Of a DNA stretch of 21,752 nucleotides, positions 15,401 to 21,752 are shown in pieces (the first letter of the stretch is position 1; the number at the start of each line of letters is the position of its first letter). Source of the DNA: Dehalococcoidia bacterium (GTDB lineage: Bacteria; Chloroflexota; Dehalococcoidia; UBA3495); the NCBI GenBank assembly GCA_028822675.1, contig JAPKDE010000020.1, forward strand, positions 1-21,752, in the 5' to 3' direction. The notes under the pieces are model-generated. The model did no database searches. It saw only the letters and a program-made list of their open reading frames with translations, and was not told the origin of the DNA. Both the position numbers and the translations under genes were made by a program.

Positions 15401-16126
15401 AACGAAGGCTCCATGCGGCCCGTGGAGATCATTGCCCCTAGAGGGTTGATCGTGAACGCCAACCCACCAGCCCCCGTGTGTATGAGTACCAACCACTGTG
15501 CCGAGGAGATAGTCGAGGCGATATTCAAAGCCCTGTCGCTGGCCGTGCCCCAGGCAGTGAACGCTGGGTTCTCCCGACGCCTGCGTTACGCCATCACCGG
15601 GAAAGACCCGCGCACTGGCCGCACGTTCATCTGGCACTTCTTCTTGGCCCGTGGGGGCGGCGGCGCGAGTTATGGTTACGACGGCTGGCCCAATGTGGGT
15701 GAGGTCAACGTGGCCGGTGGCATCCGAAGCCCCAGCATAGAGGTCACCGAAGAGCGGTTCCCGTTCTTCATTCGCCGGCATGAATTGCGCCCCAACTCGG
15801 GCGGCAAGGGTGCTTGGCGGGGTGGACTGGGCGGAATCTGCGACCTGGTCTACGAGGGTGAAGGCCAAGCTTTGCTGAATACGGCCGGTGATGGAATAGT
15901 TGTGCCGCCGTTTGGGCTATTTGATGGCGAAGACGGCCTGCCCCACGACTATAGAATCATCTCCAATGGGTCGGACCGGGTTCTCGGCTCCAAAGAGACC
16001 GAGGTCGTGGTGAATCCTGGCGACCACGTCTACTGCCTTTCCTCCGGAGGCGGCGGCTACGGCGACCCGTCGGAGAGGGACCAAGCAGCAGATGACTGGG
16101 ACCGGCGGAACGGGTACGTGGGTTAG
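12401..16126 (+). CDS. HyuA-HyuB fusion: hydantoinase/oxoprolinase/carboxylase family
   Basis: This 1241-residue protein joins two subunits usually encoded separately. Residues 1 to about 690 are HyuA-like: an actin-fold ATP site with DVGGTFTD (7-14), HGSTVATNTLVERKGAKVGL, SGPAGG (264-269) and FDMGGTSTDISLI (288-300). Residues about 701-1225 are HyuB-like: VEHRLESIALEMTEVMLRTA, LNDPYFGGSHLPDI, the NRAHHSDVGG metal-type motif, NSGGKGAWRGGLG and a terminal GGGGYGDPSERD. Family members hydrolyse 5-oxoproline or hydantoins, or carboxylate acetone/acetophenone, using ATP; substrate cannot be told from sequence. The fusion order matches eukaryotic and some bacterial 5-oxoprolinases. The start is GTG, giving the expected VYVIGIDVGGT opening; GGAG lies 11 nt upstream. 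It follows the molybdenum hydroxylase unit on the same strand but after a terminator and a pseudogene. Confidence 0.9.
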   Translation: MYVIGIDVGGTFTDFVVAQQGQAPRYFKTASTPNDPSEGLMVGLNDAATAHGLSLEEFLASADMIIHGSTVATNTLVERKGAKVGLITTDGFRDLLEMREGLKEDRYNLRMTPVEPLVPRYLRADVPERVLADGSVKFSLDEDALNASLDELEKEGVEALAVCFLFSYLNSAHEDRVGEIIRARFPGMYTSLSSQVIPQIKEFDRLSTTVINSYVGPVLGRYLENLQKRLTSFKQAGDFLIMQSNGGVAPIEDSRILAVRSILSGPAGGVAGAAAYGRLVGTSDIIAFDMGGTSTDISLIENGAPHLSTEKFEAGWKISVPMIDIHTMGAGGGSIASVGPGGIMQVGPESAGALPGPAAYDKGGDLPTVTDANLALGYLDANNFLGGSAKLDTSLAEKAIAEHVAKPVGLPMIEAADGISEVVSTLIAEGIRLMSVQRGVDPRRFTMMAFGGAAGLQAGKVARQLNVEKVIIPAAAAVLSAHGMLATDLKYDYSRSHPTGLLGMDLAVIRDIVAGMELEGREKLLAQGVPESDIEISVSADMRYLDQIYEVNVATPDLSQDADALLAQWAANFHQRYQELYSYNQSEQEIRLVTLRVSVVGRLPKLDPPPLETGSSSPPKEKGRRNIYFGGWVDAPVYEIGDLSPGNSVSGPAVLESDFTTVLVEPGDTATIDPYGGIELLVSLESQTDDFSAASTDRPDPVTLAVVEHRLESIALEMTEVMLRTAMSQILNSSRDFSTALLDGDCQLVAQGEGIPVHVSALPVAGAAVRDYFGDSIAEGDLFILNDPYFGGSHLPDITIIRPVLHEGRLLFYAVNRAHHSDVGGGTHGGYNPRASEIFQEGIRIPPLKLYDKGVPREDVLQMLSANVRQPENFLGDLNAQIGSVMIAAQRISELLESYGTDRLLAAVEEILAATERQVRQFISGWPDGVYHGESLVDDDGFDAKLIPIRAKVTIADDSMSIDLGESSPQVTGFINSAYANTRSLAHAAIMYVAPSNVAKNEGSMRPVEIIAPRGLIVNANPPAPVCMSTNHCAEEIVEAIFKALSLAVPQAVNAGFSRRLRYAITGKDPRTGRTFIWHFFLARGGGGASYGYDGWPNVGEVNVAGGIRSPSIEVTEERFPFFIRRHELRPNSGGKGAWRGGLGGICDLVYEGEGQALLNTAGDGIVVPPFGLFDGEDGLPHDYRIISNGSDRVLGSKETEVVVNPGDHVYCLSSGGGGYGDPSERDQAADDWDRRNGYVG

Positions 16127-16189
16127 TTGAGTTAGTAACGAGGCCGGAGTGCGAACTCTTCGACCTCCTCGTGGCTTGCGCTGGACTTG

Positions 16190-16904
16190 TTACTTCAAGG
16201 TCGGGTCCTCAGGCACAAAGTTGAATAGGTCGATTGAGGATTTCTTGACCCGCGTTTCGATAGCGGCCACTACGCCCGCGGTGAACTGTGCGGGAGCAGT
16301 ATCTCTCGCGGATGCAGGCTCAGGAAGACTTCCTCCGTATTCTACGATTCGCTGGCCGTCTATATTAATCAATGCCCATGGCCCTATGAAGCTGTAACTC
16401 TTCTTGTCTGGGTTGACGCTGAGGAAGAACACGATTTTTCCCCCTTGGTCAGGGAACTTGATTCTGGGTAATCTAGATAGGTCTTCGCTGGCCCTCCCTT
16501 ATAGTTTTAGGACTGAATTTTCGGATACCAGACCATCATCTACCAGAATCCCGGCAATGGAGAATTCGTAATAAGGTAAGGATACTTCAGAGGCTTTGGT
16601 ATGCCTTCACTCAAGTCGGTATCGGGAGCAGGGTTACACGGTCCTTCCACCCTTTCACCGATGAATCCGGTTATTTCGCCGACCACGATAGCATCGGACA
16701 CGTTCACGAGTTCTTGCACGGAATCCGGAATTGGAAGCCAGATCGCACTGCTGTCATCGGCAAATCGCGGCTGATTTGGGCTGGGGTTATTCCCCGTTTA
16801 CGAAAAAACGGATACGGCAATTGCGACCAGAGCAAGAGAAGCAACGAAGAGCTTCAATCGGCGAATTGGCCAGGGCAATGATACGAGGTTCGTCATGGAT
16901 CGCA
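16190..16904 (-). pseudogene. Decayed gene for a secreted protein of unknown function
   Basis: On the minus strand a frame opens at ATG 16895 (or ATG 16904) with a convincing signal peptide (MTNLVSLPWPIRRLKLFVAS, then a hydrophobic LALVAIAVSVF). It hits TAA at 16799-16797. The same frame then reads on with protein-like text (WLPIPDSVQELVNVSDAIVV, GEITGFIGERVEG) to about 16560. There a frameshift moves it to EFSIAGILVDDGLVSENSVL, followed by a second TAA at 16500-16498, and then about 100 codons ending FNFVPEDPTLK at 16190. The last 80 residues (MFFLSVNPDKKSYSF onward) remain open. Two stops plus one frameshift within one coherent protein text indicate a pseudogene. The intact ancestor would be about 235 residues and exported. 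It fills most of the 980-bp gap between the HyuAB gene and the copper unit. Confidence 0.7.
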
Positions 16905-17030
16905 TTATTTGTAATGGGCCAGTTCGATATACGGCGAGGTAAGTTTAACACCTGCCATAGCAAATCGGATATTATAAATCCATAAAAACTTACCGTTTAC
17001 GAAGAATCAAGAATCAACCAGTACGTTTGT

Positions 17031-17059
17031 TTGACGACCTGAACCAACTGGCGTAGCAT
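17031..17059 (+). promoter_or_regulatory. Sigma-70-type promoter of the copper operon
   Basis: TTGACG (17031-17036) and TAGCAT (17054-17059) are separated by exactly 17 bp. Transcription would start near 17066, immediately before the palindromic operator, giving a leader of about 40 nt. Confidence 0.72.
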
Positions 17060-17070
17060 TGAAAGCATAA

Positions 17071-17093
17071 ACCCACCCCCAGGGGGTATGGGT
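17071..17093 (+). promoter_or_regulatory. CsoR-type operator
   Basis: An interrupted palindrome (ACCCACCCCCAG then GGGGTATGGGT) resembles known CsoR sites, which contain runs of C and G around a central A/T-poor core. It sits between the predicted transcription start and the CGGAGGA ribosome binding site of csoR, an ideal position for self-repression relieved by Cu(I). Confidence 0.78.
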
Positions 17094-17106
17094 CGGAGGA
17101 ACTACC

Positions 17107-17373
17107 ATGTTTCCTGAAGTTAAGGCGGACGCGCTAAAACGTCTGAGCTATATAGAGGGTCACCTCTCCGGCATCCGAAAGATGCTGGACGAGGACAAAT
17201 ACTGCGTCGACATTCTGAAACAGACCTACGCTGTTAGGCGGGCCATCGAGAAGATGGAAAGTCTGTTGCTGGAAGGCCACCTGAAGTCGTGTGTCGTGGA
17301 AGGCATCCAGTTAGGGCGAGCTGAAGAGATTGTCGATGAGCTTAAAGACCTTTATATCCTGGCCAACAAGTAA
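17107..17373 (+). CDS. csoR: CsoR-family copper-sensing repressor
   Basis: This 88-residue all-helical protein belongs to the CsoR/RcnR (DUF156) repressor family and has the usual length. The Cu(I) ligands of CsoR are present as Cys33 (DKYCVDIL), His58 and Cys62 (EGHLKSCV), the C-H-C pattern that separates CsoR from the nickel sensor RcnR and from the persulfide sensor CstR. The N-terminal helix KRLSYIEGHLSGIRKMLDED is typical, with His18 where many members have Gln. The family binds DNA as a tetramer and releases it on binding Cu(I). A palindromic operator lies directly upstream, and CGGAGGA precedes ATG by 6 nt. The copper ATPase two genes downstream confirms the role. It is the first gene of the operon. 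Confidence 0.9.
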   Translation: MFPEVKADALKRLSYIEGHLSGIRKMLDEDKYCVDILKQTYAVRRAIEKMESLLLEGHLKSCVVEGIQLGRAEEIVDELKDLYILANK

Positions 17374-17410
17374 AAATAGCCGATTTAGTTCTGGGGAGTT
17401 AAGAAAAATT

Positions 17411-18016
17411 ATGTCTGCATATGTGATCGGAGACATCAACGTTACAAATCCAGAGGTCTTTGCCGAATACGCCGGTAAAGTGCCGGCCAGTAGCGGAGCT
17501 TACGGTGGCAAGTACCTGGTGCGCGGCCCCGACAAGTGCGAGCCCGCCGAAGGTGACTGGAACCCAAAACGCTTCGTATTGGCCGAGTACAAAGACTCAG
17601 ATACCATCAAGGAATGGTACTGCTCCGACGAATATACTGAGCTCACCAGGCTTCGCCAGAGCGCGTCGACTGGTACTTTGTTGGTCGCTGAAGGCGTGGA
17701 ACCGGCGGACCAAGGAAGAGGCACCGGGACACCCGGTTACTTGATCGGAGACATTGAAGTTACAGACCCAGATTCGTACTCTAAGTACGCTGCGGGCGTT
17801 CCGGAAACGGTGGCACTCTACGGCGGGAAATACCTGGTTCGTGGCGTCGCCGGTGAAGAATTAGAGGGTGGATGGACTCCTAAACGCCTGGTGGTTTTGG
17901 AGTTTGAGAGCATCCAGCGAGCCAAAGAATGGTACAACTCCCCCGATTACGCCGACTTGAAGAAGATTCGACAGAGCGCATCCAAAGGTAACTTTATCTT
18001 TGCTGACGGCGCGTAA
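17411..18016 (+). CDS. Tandem DUF1330 protein in the copper operon
   Basis: This 201-residue protein consists of two DUF1330 units, residues 1-95 and 109-201, joined by a Gly/Thr-rich linker (about 101-108). Each unit reads YVIGDI/YLIGDI...V-T-(N/D)-P...Y-G-G-K-Y-L-V-R-G...P-K-R...EWY...RQSAS-x-G. DUF1330 has a ferredoxin-like dimeric alpha/beta-barrel fold; most members are single-domain dimers, so the fusion is probably a built-in dimer. Cys43 and Cys71 occur only in the first unit. The start is ATG 17411, with GGGGAG 12 nt upstream; a longer frame from 17330 would overlap csoR in another frame and is unlikely. The gene lies 37 bp after csoR and 61 bp before copA, so it is co-transcribed. 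Its biochemical role is unknown. Confidence 0.82.
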   Translation: MSAYVIGDINVTNPEVFAEYAGKVPASSGAYGGKYLVRGPDKCEPAEGDWNPKRFVLAEYKDSDTIKEWYCSDEYTELTRLRQSASTGTLLVAEGVEPADQGRGTGTPGYLIGDIEVTDPDSYSKYAAGVPETVALYGGKYLVRGVAGEELEGGWTPKRLVVLEFESIQRAKEWYNSPDYADLKKIRQSASKGNFIFADGA

Positions 18017-18077
18017 ATACACCCTGATTGGGTAATCGGCATCAAATTATCGGTGCACAGTAATTGAGAACGAGCTA

Positions 18078-20597
18078 ATGGCAACTGCAAATAAAGACAT
18101 CAAGAAGATTAACCTTCCTGTGGAGGGAATGACCTGTGCTGCCTGTGTGGGGCACGTAGAAAACGCCCTGAATGACGTACCGGGCGTTATTGAGGCATCG
18201 GTCAACCTGGGCACAGAAAAAGCAGCGGTGGAGTTCAACTCCGCCGAGGTAAAGTTCCAGGTGATTCAGGACGCCGTTTCGGGTGCTGGTTACAAACTGG
18301 GTACCCAATCGGCCTCGCTGAACATTGGCGGTATGACTTGCTCCGCCTGCGTGAGCCACATTGAAAATGCACTCCGGGATGTGCCCGGCGTGGCTGTTGC
18401 CAACGTGAACCTGGGCGTGGAAAGAGCCTCAGTGGAATTTGTCCCTGGCATTGCCGAACTTTCAGACCTGCAGGCAGCAGTGGAAGGTGCCGGCTACCGA
18501 GTAGAGGGTTTCAACGACTCCGGAGACCAAGAAAGAGAACTGGAACGGCTCTCCAAGGTTAAAGAGATACGGGAACTGCGGAACCGTCTGACCATGGCCG
18601 GCAGCGGCGCCATATTGCTGTTCCTTGGCACATTTGATGTCTTCCCCTGGGTCGGCACGTTCATGGGGCAGAGCTACTACCCGTTCCTGCTTTGGGCGTT
18701 GGCGACCCCGGTGCAGTTCTGGGCTGGTTCCAATTTCTATTCATCTGGCCTGGGTGCACTGCGACACGGTACGTCCAACATGCACACCCTGATTGCCTTG
18801 GGCACGACCGTCGCCTACAGCTACAGCGTGGTGGTGGTGCTGCTTGACTCCTTCTCGCCTGAGGTGCTGGCCGACAACGGAATAGAAGCCAAGGTCTATT
18901 TTGACACCGCCGCCATAATCGTGGCGCTGATACTGCTGGGACGCTTCTTGGAGGCCGGGGCACGAGGCCGAACCTCCGAGGCCATTCGGCGTCTTATTGG
19001 TCTACAACCAACGACAGCGCGGGTGGTGCGTGACGGCCAAGAAGTGGATATTCCAGTCGGGCAAGTTGTCATCGGAGATACGGTGCTGGTCCGCCCTGGG
19101 GAGAAGATTCCCGTGGACGGCCTGGTGACCGACGGCTATTCTGCGGTGGACGAGTCCATGCTCACCGGCGAGAGTATGCCCGTGGAAAAAGTGCCGGGCG
19201 AAAAAGTCTTCGGCGCAACGATAAATACCAATGGTGCTTTGTATTTTGAGGCCACCCAAGTGGGCGGTGAAACGGTCTTGGCCCAGATAATTCGTCTGGT
19301 GGAAGACGCCCAGGGCTCCAAGGCACCAATCCAACGCTTGGCTGACCAAGTGGCGTCCTACTTTGTGCCCGCGGTCATCGTCGCATCATTGGCAGCGTTC
19401 GCTTTCTGGATGCTGTTGGGCCCGGCACCCGTTTTGACCTTCTCCACATTGGTCCTAGTTTCAGTGCTGATTATCGCCTGCCCCTGCGCCCTGGGTTTGG
19501 CCACACCAACGGCAATCATCGTTGGCACCGGAATGGGAGCAGAAAAAGGAGTCTTAATCAAGCAGGCACAGGCCCTGGAGATTGCCCACAAGGTCGATAC
19601 AGTGGTCTTGGACAAGACCGGCACGCTCACCACCGGAAAACCGATTGTGACCGACCTGGTGGCTCCTGACGGCGTTCCAGAGTCCGAACTATTATTCTTG
19701 GCGGCGTCCGCCGAGCGCGGCTCCGAGCACCCACTGGGTGAAGCGATTGTCAGTGAAGCCCAAGCCAGGGGCCTCAATTTGGAGCCGGTGACTGATTTTA
19801 GAGCCATCCCCGGCCGTGGTATCTCAGCCCAGGTTAAAGGGCAAATGGTACTGTTTGGCAATCAGGCTCTGATGGAAGAATCCGGCGTGGAGTTGGACAA
19901 CCTGGTTGGGCAAGCCTCAGAATTGGCGTCACAGGGTAAGACGCCGATGTATTTGGCCTCAGATAATAAGGCGATGGGCCTGATTGCGGTGGCTGACACC
20001 GTGAAACCGGAGGCATTTTCCGGCCTGGCCAGATTGCGCCAGATGGGCTTGGACGTGGTGATGCTCACCGGCGATAACGTTCAAACTGCCCATGCAATTG
20101 CGGGCCAATTGGGCGTAGAAAATGTAGAAGCCGAAGTTCTGCCCCAGGACAAAGCCGCTGTCATCAAGAGGCTGCAGTCCGAGGGCCGGGTGGTGGCAAT
20201 GGTCGGCGACGGCATCAACGATGCCCCAGCCTTGGCCCAAGCCGACGTTGGTTTGGCCATGGGCAGCGGTACTGACGTTGCCATGGAGTCGGCCGACATC
20301 ACTCTGATGCGCAGCGATGTTAATGGTGTGGCTACGGCTCTAGATCTGAGCCGTCAGACCATCCGGACCATCAAACAGAACCTCTTCTGGGCGTTTTTCT
20401 ACAATGTGATGCTGATTCCCGTGGCAGCAGGGGTTTTGTACCCTGTCTTCCAAGGAGTTGGTGGTGTGCCTGGCGGCCTGGAGTTCTTTTTTGGGGAACA
20501 GGGCTTCTTGAACCCGGCGTTGGCCGCGTTGGCCATGGCGTTCAGCTCAGTGACCGTGGTTACCAATTCCCTGAGACTACGGCGCGCCAATATATAA
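18078..20597 (+). CDS. copA: Cu(I)-exporting P1B-type ATPase
   Basis: This 839-residue membrane ATPase has two N-terminal heavy-metal-associated domains with GMTCAAC (Cys20, Cys23) and GMTCSAC (Cys88, Cys91). It also has the actuator motif LTGES, the transmembrane metal site Cys468-Pro469-Cys470, the phosphorylated Asp512 in [21 protein letters not shown] and [10 protein letters not shown]. The last two helices carry YN (FFYNVML) and MAFSS, the pattern of Cu(I)-transporting P1B-1 pumps. It moves Cu(I) out of the cytoplasm with ATP. Length and domain order are normal for CopA. The ribosome binding site is weak (GAGAACGAG). It sits downstream of csoR under the CsoR operator and is followed by a YHS metal-binding protein. 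Confidence 0.95.
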   Translation: MATANKDIKKINLPVEGMTCAACVGHVENALNDVPGVIEASVNLGTEKAAVEFNSAEVKFQVIQDAVSGAGYKLGTQSASLNIGGMTCSACVSHIENALRDVPGVAVANVNLGVERASVEFVPGIAELSDLQAAVEGAGYRVEGFNDSGDQERELERLSKVKEIRELRNRLTMAGSGAILLFLGTFDVFPWVGTFMGQSYYPFLLWALATPVQFWAGSNFYSSGLGALRHGTSNMHTLIALGTTVAYSYSVVVVLLDSFSPEVLADNGIEAKVYFDTAAIIVALILLGRFLEAGARGRTSEAIRRLIGLQPTTARVVRDGQEVDIPVGQVVIGDTVLVRPGEKIPVDGLVTDGYSAVDESMLTGESMPVEKVPGEKVFGATINTNGALYFEATQVGGETVLAQIIRLVEDAQGSKAPIQRLADQVASYFVPAVIVASLAAFAFWMLLGPAPVLTFSTLVLVSVLIIACPCALGLATPTAIIVGTGMGAEKGVLIKQAQALEIAHKVDTVVLDKTGTLTTGKPIVTDLVAPDGVPESELLFLAASAERGSEHPLGEAIVSEAQARGLNLEPVTDFRAIPGRGISAQVKGQMVLFGNQALMEESGVELDNLVGQASELASQGKTPMYLASDNKAMGLIAVADTVKPEAFSGLARLRQMGLDVVMLTGDNVQTAHAIAGQLGVENVEAEVLPQDKAAVIKRLQSEGRVVAMVGDGINDAPALAQADVGLAMGSGTDVAMESADITLMRSDVNGVATALDLSRQTIRTIKQNLFWAFFYNVMLIPVAAGVLYPVFQGVGGVPGGLEFFFGEQGFLNPALAALAMAFSSVTVVTNSLRLRRANI

Positions 20598-20635
20598 AGT
20601 TCAATACTCGATCAGATGCTACGGAGGAGATGATT

Positions 20636-21067
20636 ATGGCTACAGCGATAGACCCGATATGCAAGATGGATGTGGATACTGACAACCCGCCCGGTGGGCA
20701 GAGTGAACATGATGGCACAACCTATTACTTCTGCGCCCCTGGCTGCAAGGTGGCCTTTGATAAAGAACCTGAGAAGTATCTAGGCGAGGCTGACGGTCAC
20801 GATGACCACGGGGATCACGGGCACGACCATGATGAACATGGGAATCACGAAGACCACGCTGACGATGAAGACCACGCCAGTCACGAAGATCACGCTGGCC
20901 ATGAAGACCACGCTGGCCACGAAGATCACGCTGGTCATGATGACCATGAAGATCACGATCACGGGCCTGGTGGTCACAGTCATGGCCATCACATGCCGGA
21001 GCGAGAGGAAGCAGCAACGCCGGCCAACAAACCCGGCTTCTTCGCCAGGTTGTTCGGCAAGAAATAA
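20636..21067 (+). CDS. YHS-domain protein with His-Asp-Glu-rich metal-binding repeat
   Basis: The 143-residue protein begins with a YHS domain (about 4-49): DPICKMDV with Cys9, then YYFCAPGCKVAFDKEP with Cys33 and Cys37, and KYL. YHS domains occur in copper ATPases and metal-handling proteins and can bind metal through cysteines. Residues about 53-122 form a low-complexity His/Asp/Glu tract containing hexapeptide units EDHAGH. The tail PGFFARLFGKK may be an amphipathic membrane contact. ATG 20636 is preferred over ATG 20630 because GGAGG (20623-20627) lies 8 nt before it. Known YHS/His-rich proteins suggest metal buffering or delivery; a copper role is inferred from its position 38 bp after copA. 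A hairpin follows. Confidence 0.85.
   Translation: MATAIDPICKMDVDTDNPPGGQSEHDGTTYYFCAPGCKVAFDKEPEKYLGEADGHDDHGDHGHDHDEHGNHEDHADDEDHASHEDHAGHEDHAGHEDHAGHDDHEDHDHGPGGHSHGHHMPEREEAATPANKPGFFARLFGKK
20849..20956 (+). repeat. 18-nt tandem repeat encoding EDHAGH units
   Basis: Six consecutive 18-nt units with consensus GAAGAYCACGCYGGYCAY encode EDHADD, EDHASH, EDHAGH three times, and the degenerate DDHEDH. The three central copies differ only at synonymous sites, pointing to recent expansion with selection for protein sequence. Confidence 0.85.
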
Positions 21068-21081
21068 GAACCCATTGCTGT

Positions 21082-21103
21082 GATGCCGGATTTCCCCGGC
21101 ATC
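21082..21103 (+). terminator. Candidate terminator hairpin after the copper operon
   Basis: GATGCCGG pairs with CCGGCATC across a 6-nt loop, 15 bp past the stop codon. There is no U-tract, so it may be a stability hairpin rather than an efficient terminator. Confidence 0.45.
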
Positions 21104-21118
21104 TAACTTCTATGTTGC

Positions 21119-21267
21119 TGTCACTCTAAGCGAAGCGAACGGTCTCGTTGCTGTTGCGGCGACCAAGCTGGGTGGCGACGAGGTTCTTCGACTGACGCCT
21201 CAGAATGACATGGTTAGGGAACAGTATTGCTGCGCACAGGTCCTTCGACTAGCTCAGGACGAGCGGG
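21119..21267. repeat. Palindromic dispersed repeat, copy 1
   Basis: The first 92 bp (21119-21210) have imperfect terminal inverted repeats: TGTCACTCTAAGCGAAGCGA at the left end and, on the opposite strand, TGTCATTCTGAGGCGTCAGT at the right end. They are followed by a segment ending CCTTCGACTAGCTCAGGACG. The whole block matches the repeat at 21322-21470. No transposase is encoded, so it resembles a MITE/REP-type element. Confidence 0.75.
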
Positions 21268-21321
21268 GCGAGAACCTGGCGTAATTCATTCCCGTTATTG
21301 ATATTGCCAAACCCTTTTTTC

Positions 21322-21470
21322 TGTCACCCTGAGCGAAACGAAGGGTCTCGTTGTTCTTGCACCGACCAGGTTTGGTGGCGACGAGATTCTTCGGCTGACG
21401 CCTCAGATTGACATGGTAAAGGAACAGCATTGCTGCGCCCAGGCCCTTCGACTAGCTTAGGACGAGCGTG
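21322..21470. repeat. Palindromic dispersed repeat, copy 2
   Basis: Second copy, exactly 203 bp downstream of copy 1 and with the same internal spacing. Its 92-bp inverted-repeat part is 21322-21413, with ends TGTCACCCTGAGCGAAACGA and (opposite strand) TGTCAATCTGAGGCGTCAGC. The remaining 54 bp between the copies and the outer flanks are not duplicated. The region 21068-21528 holds only these repeats and the hairpin, no gene. Confidence 0.75.
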
Positions 21471-21528
21471 GGAGGGGGAAGCCGTTCCCAAGGTTGTGAC
21501 TACAAGGTTGCTCGGCGCTGGCTGAGGG

Positions 21529-21752
21529 TTAGGCTTCTGCGCCGTGACAGCGTTTGTACTTCTTGCCGCTCCCGCAGGGGCAAGAAGTGTTGCGGCCTAC
21601 CTTGCCACCATTGCCAACCGGGGCTGACGCGCGCATCGGGTCATTGATAGCCTTCATGGGGCTTTCTTTGGAGATGGGCGCAGCGGCTTGGCGACGGCCA
21701 GTGCCTTGCGGCGGTTGCTCTGTGAGTTGCGCATGGAAAATGGTGTGAATCA
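21529..21752 (-). CDS. secA: SecA C-terminus, cut by the window edge
   Basis: The minus strand encodes the last 73 residues of a protein entering from the right edge. It ends [23 protein letters not shown] and then TAA at 21531-21529. [13 protein letters not shown] is the SEC-C zinc-binding motif. The preceding [12 protein letters not shown] and the upstream IFHAQLTEQ...A-rich linker are typical of the SecA C-terminal tail, which binds SecB or phospholipid in preprotein export. Other SEC-C proteins exist, so identity rests on the linker context; the bulk of the gene lies outside. The first visible codon is incomplete. Confidence 0.82.
   Translation of the reverse strand, partial: IHTIFHAQLTEQPPQGTGRRQAAAPISKESPMKAINDPMRASAPVGNGGKVGRNTSCPCGSGKKYKRCHGAEA

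Noticed and set aside
15275..15868. 197-codon open frame antisense to the HyuB part
   Set aside because: It lies wholly within a strongly supported coding region, has no recognisable domain and reads as a shadow of GC-biased codons.
16140..16172. Possible terminator after the HyuAB gene
   Set aside because: Two 4-bp helices split by an internal loop and no U-tract; too weak to call.
17330..17410. Longer start for the DUF1330 protein
   Set aside because: It would overlap the end of csoR in another frame, and the extra residues do not resemble the domain; ATG 17411 gives the second repeat's matching start.
20640..21017. Antisense frame across the His-rich repeat
   Set aside because: Openness is a by-product of the 18-nt repeat; the plus-strand YHS domain and ribosome binding site identify the real gene.

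Overview
The window looks like a piece of a moderate-GC bacterial chromosome, most likely from a Chloroflexota / Dehalococcoidia (SAR202-like) lineage. That placement is inferred from the gene mix: a stand-alone molybdenum hydroxylase large subunit, a HyuA-HyuB fusion, an HpcH/HpaI aldolase paired with an NHL protein, a degraded ArsR-type regulator, and dispersed palindromic elements of the CCTGAGCGAA...GAAGGGTCTCG type. No rRNA, tRNA, phage or IS gene was recognised. Coding regions use ATG and GTG starts, several with clear Shine-Dalgarno sites, and strong hairpin terminators separate many units.

Layout. (1) 191-2187, minus strand: an HpcH/HpaI aldolase followed by an NHL beta-propeller protein, ending at a perfect 12-bp terminator stem. 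(2) 2336-3873: a CDP-alcohol phosphatidyltransferase (PssA-like) convergent with a SAM methyltransferase. Two near-identical 23-bp sites lie upstream of the aldolase and of the methyltransferase. (3) 4018-6610, plus strand: a GNAT acetyltransferase behind a -35/-10 promoter with phased A-tracts, a cytidylate-kinase-like P-loop protein, and a rhomboid protease. (4) 6651-8773, minus strand: a short, apparently N-truncated tandem rhodanese, a sulfite-oxidase-family molybdoenzyme, and a 36-residue hydrophobic small protein. (5) 9140-16126, plus strand: a xanthine-dehydrogenase-family Mo subunit, a MoaD/ThiS-like carrier 6 bp downstream, a broken ArsR-like regulator with an in-frame UGA, and a 1241-residue HyuA-HyuB fusion. 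(6) 16190-16904, minus strand: a decayed gene for a secreted protein. (7) 17031-21067, plus strand: a copper unit of promoter, CsoR-type operator, csoR, a tandem DUF1330 protein, copA and a YHS/His-rich protein. (8) 21119-21470: two copies of an approximately 149-bp palindromic repeat exactly 203 bp apart. (9) 21529-end, minus strand: the C-terminus of SecA, cut by the window edge.

How the genes may work together. The copper unit is the most coherent system: a Cu(I) sensor controls its own operon, an exporting ATPase removes Cu(I), and a YHS/His-rich protein could buffer or hand over metal. The duplicated DUF1330 protein between sensor and pump is the unexplained member. The molybdenum hydroxylase, the MoaD-like carrier and the HyuAB fusion suggest (inference only) hydroxylation followed by hydrolytic opening of a nitrogen heterocycle or lactam. 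The sulfite oxidase and the rhodanese remnant suggest sulfane-sulfur / sulfite oxidation. At least two pseudogenes and one truncated gene show ongoing decay between the functional units.
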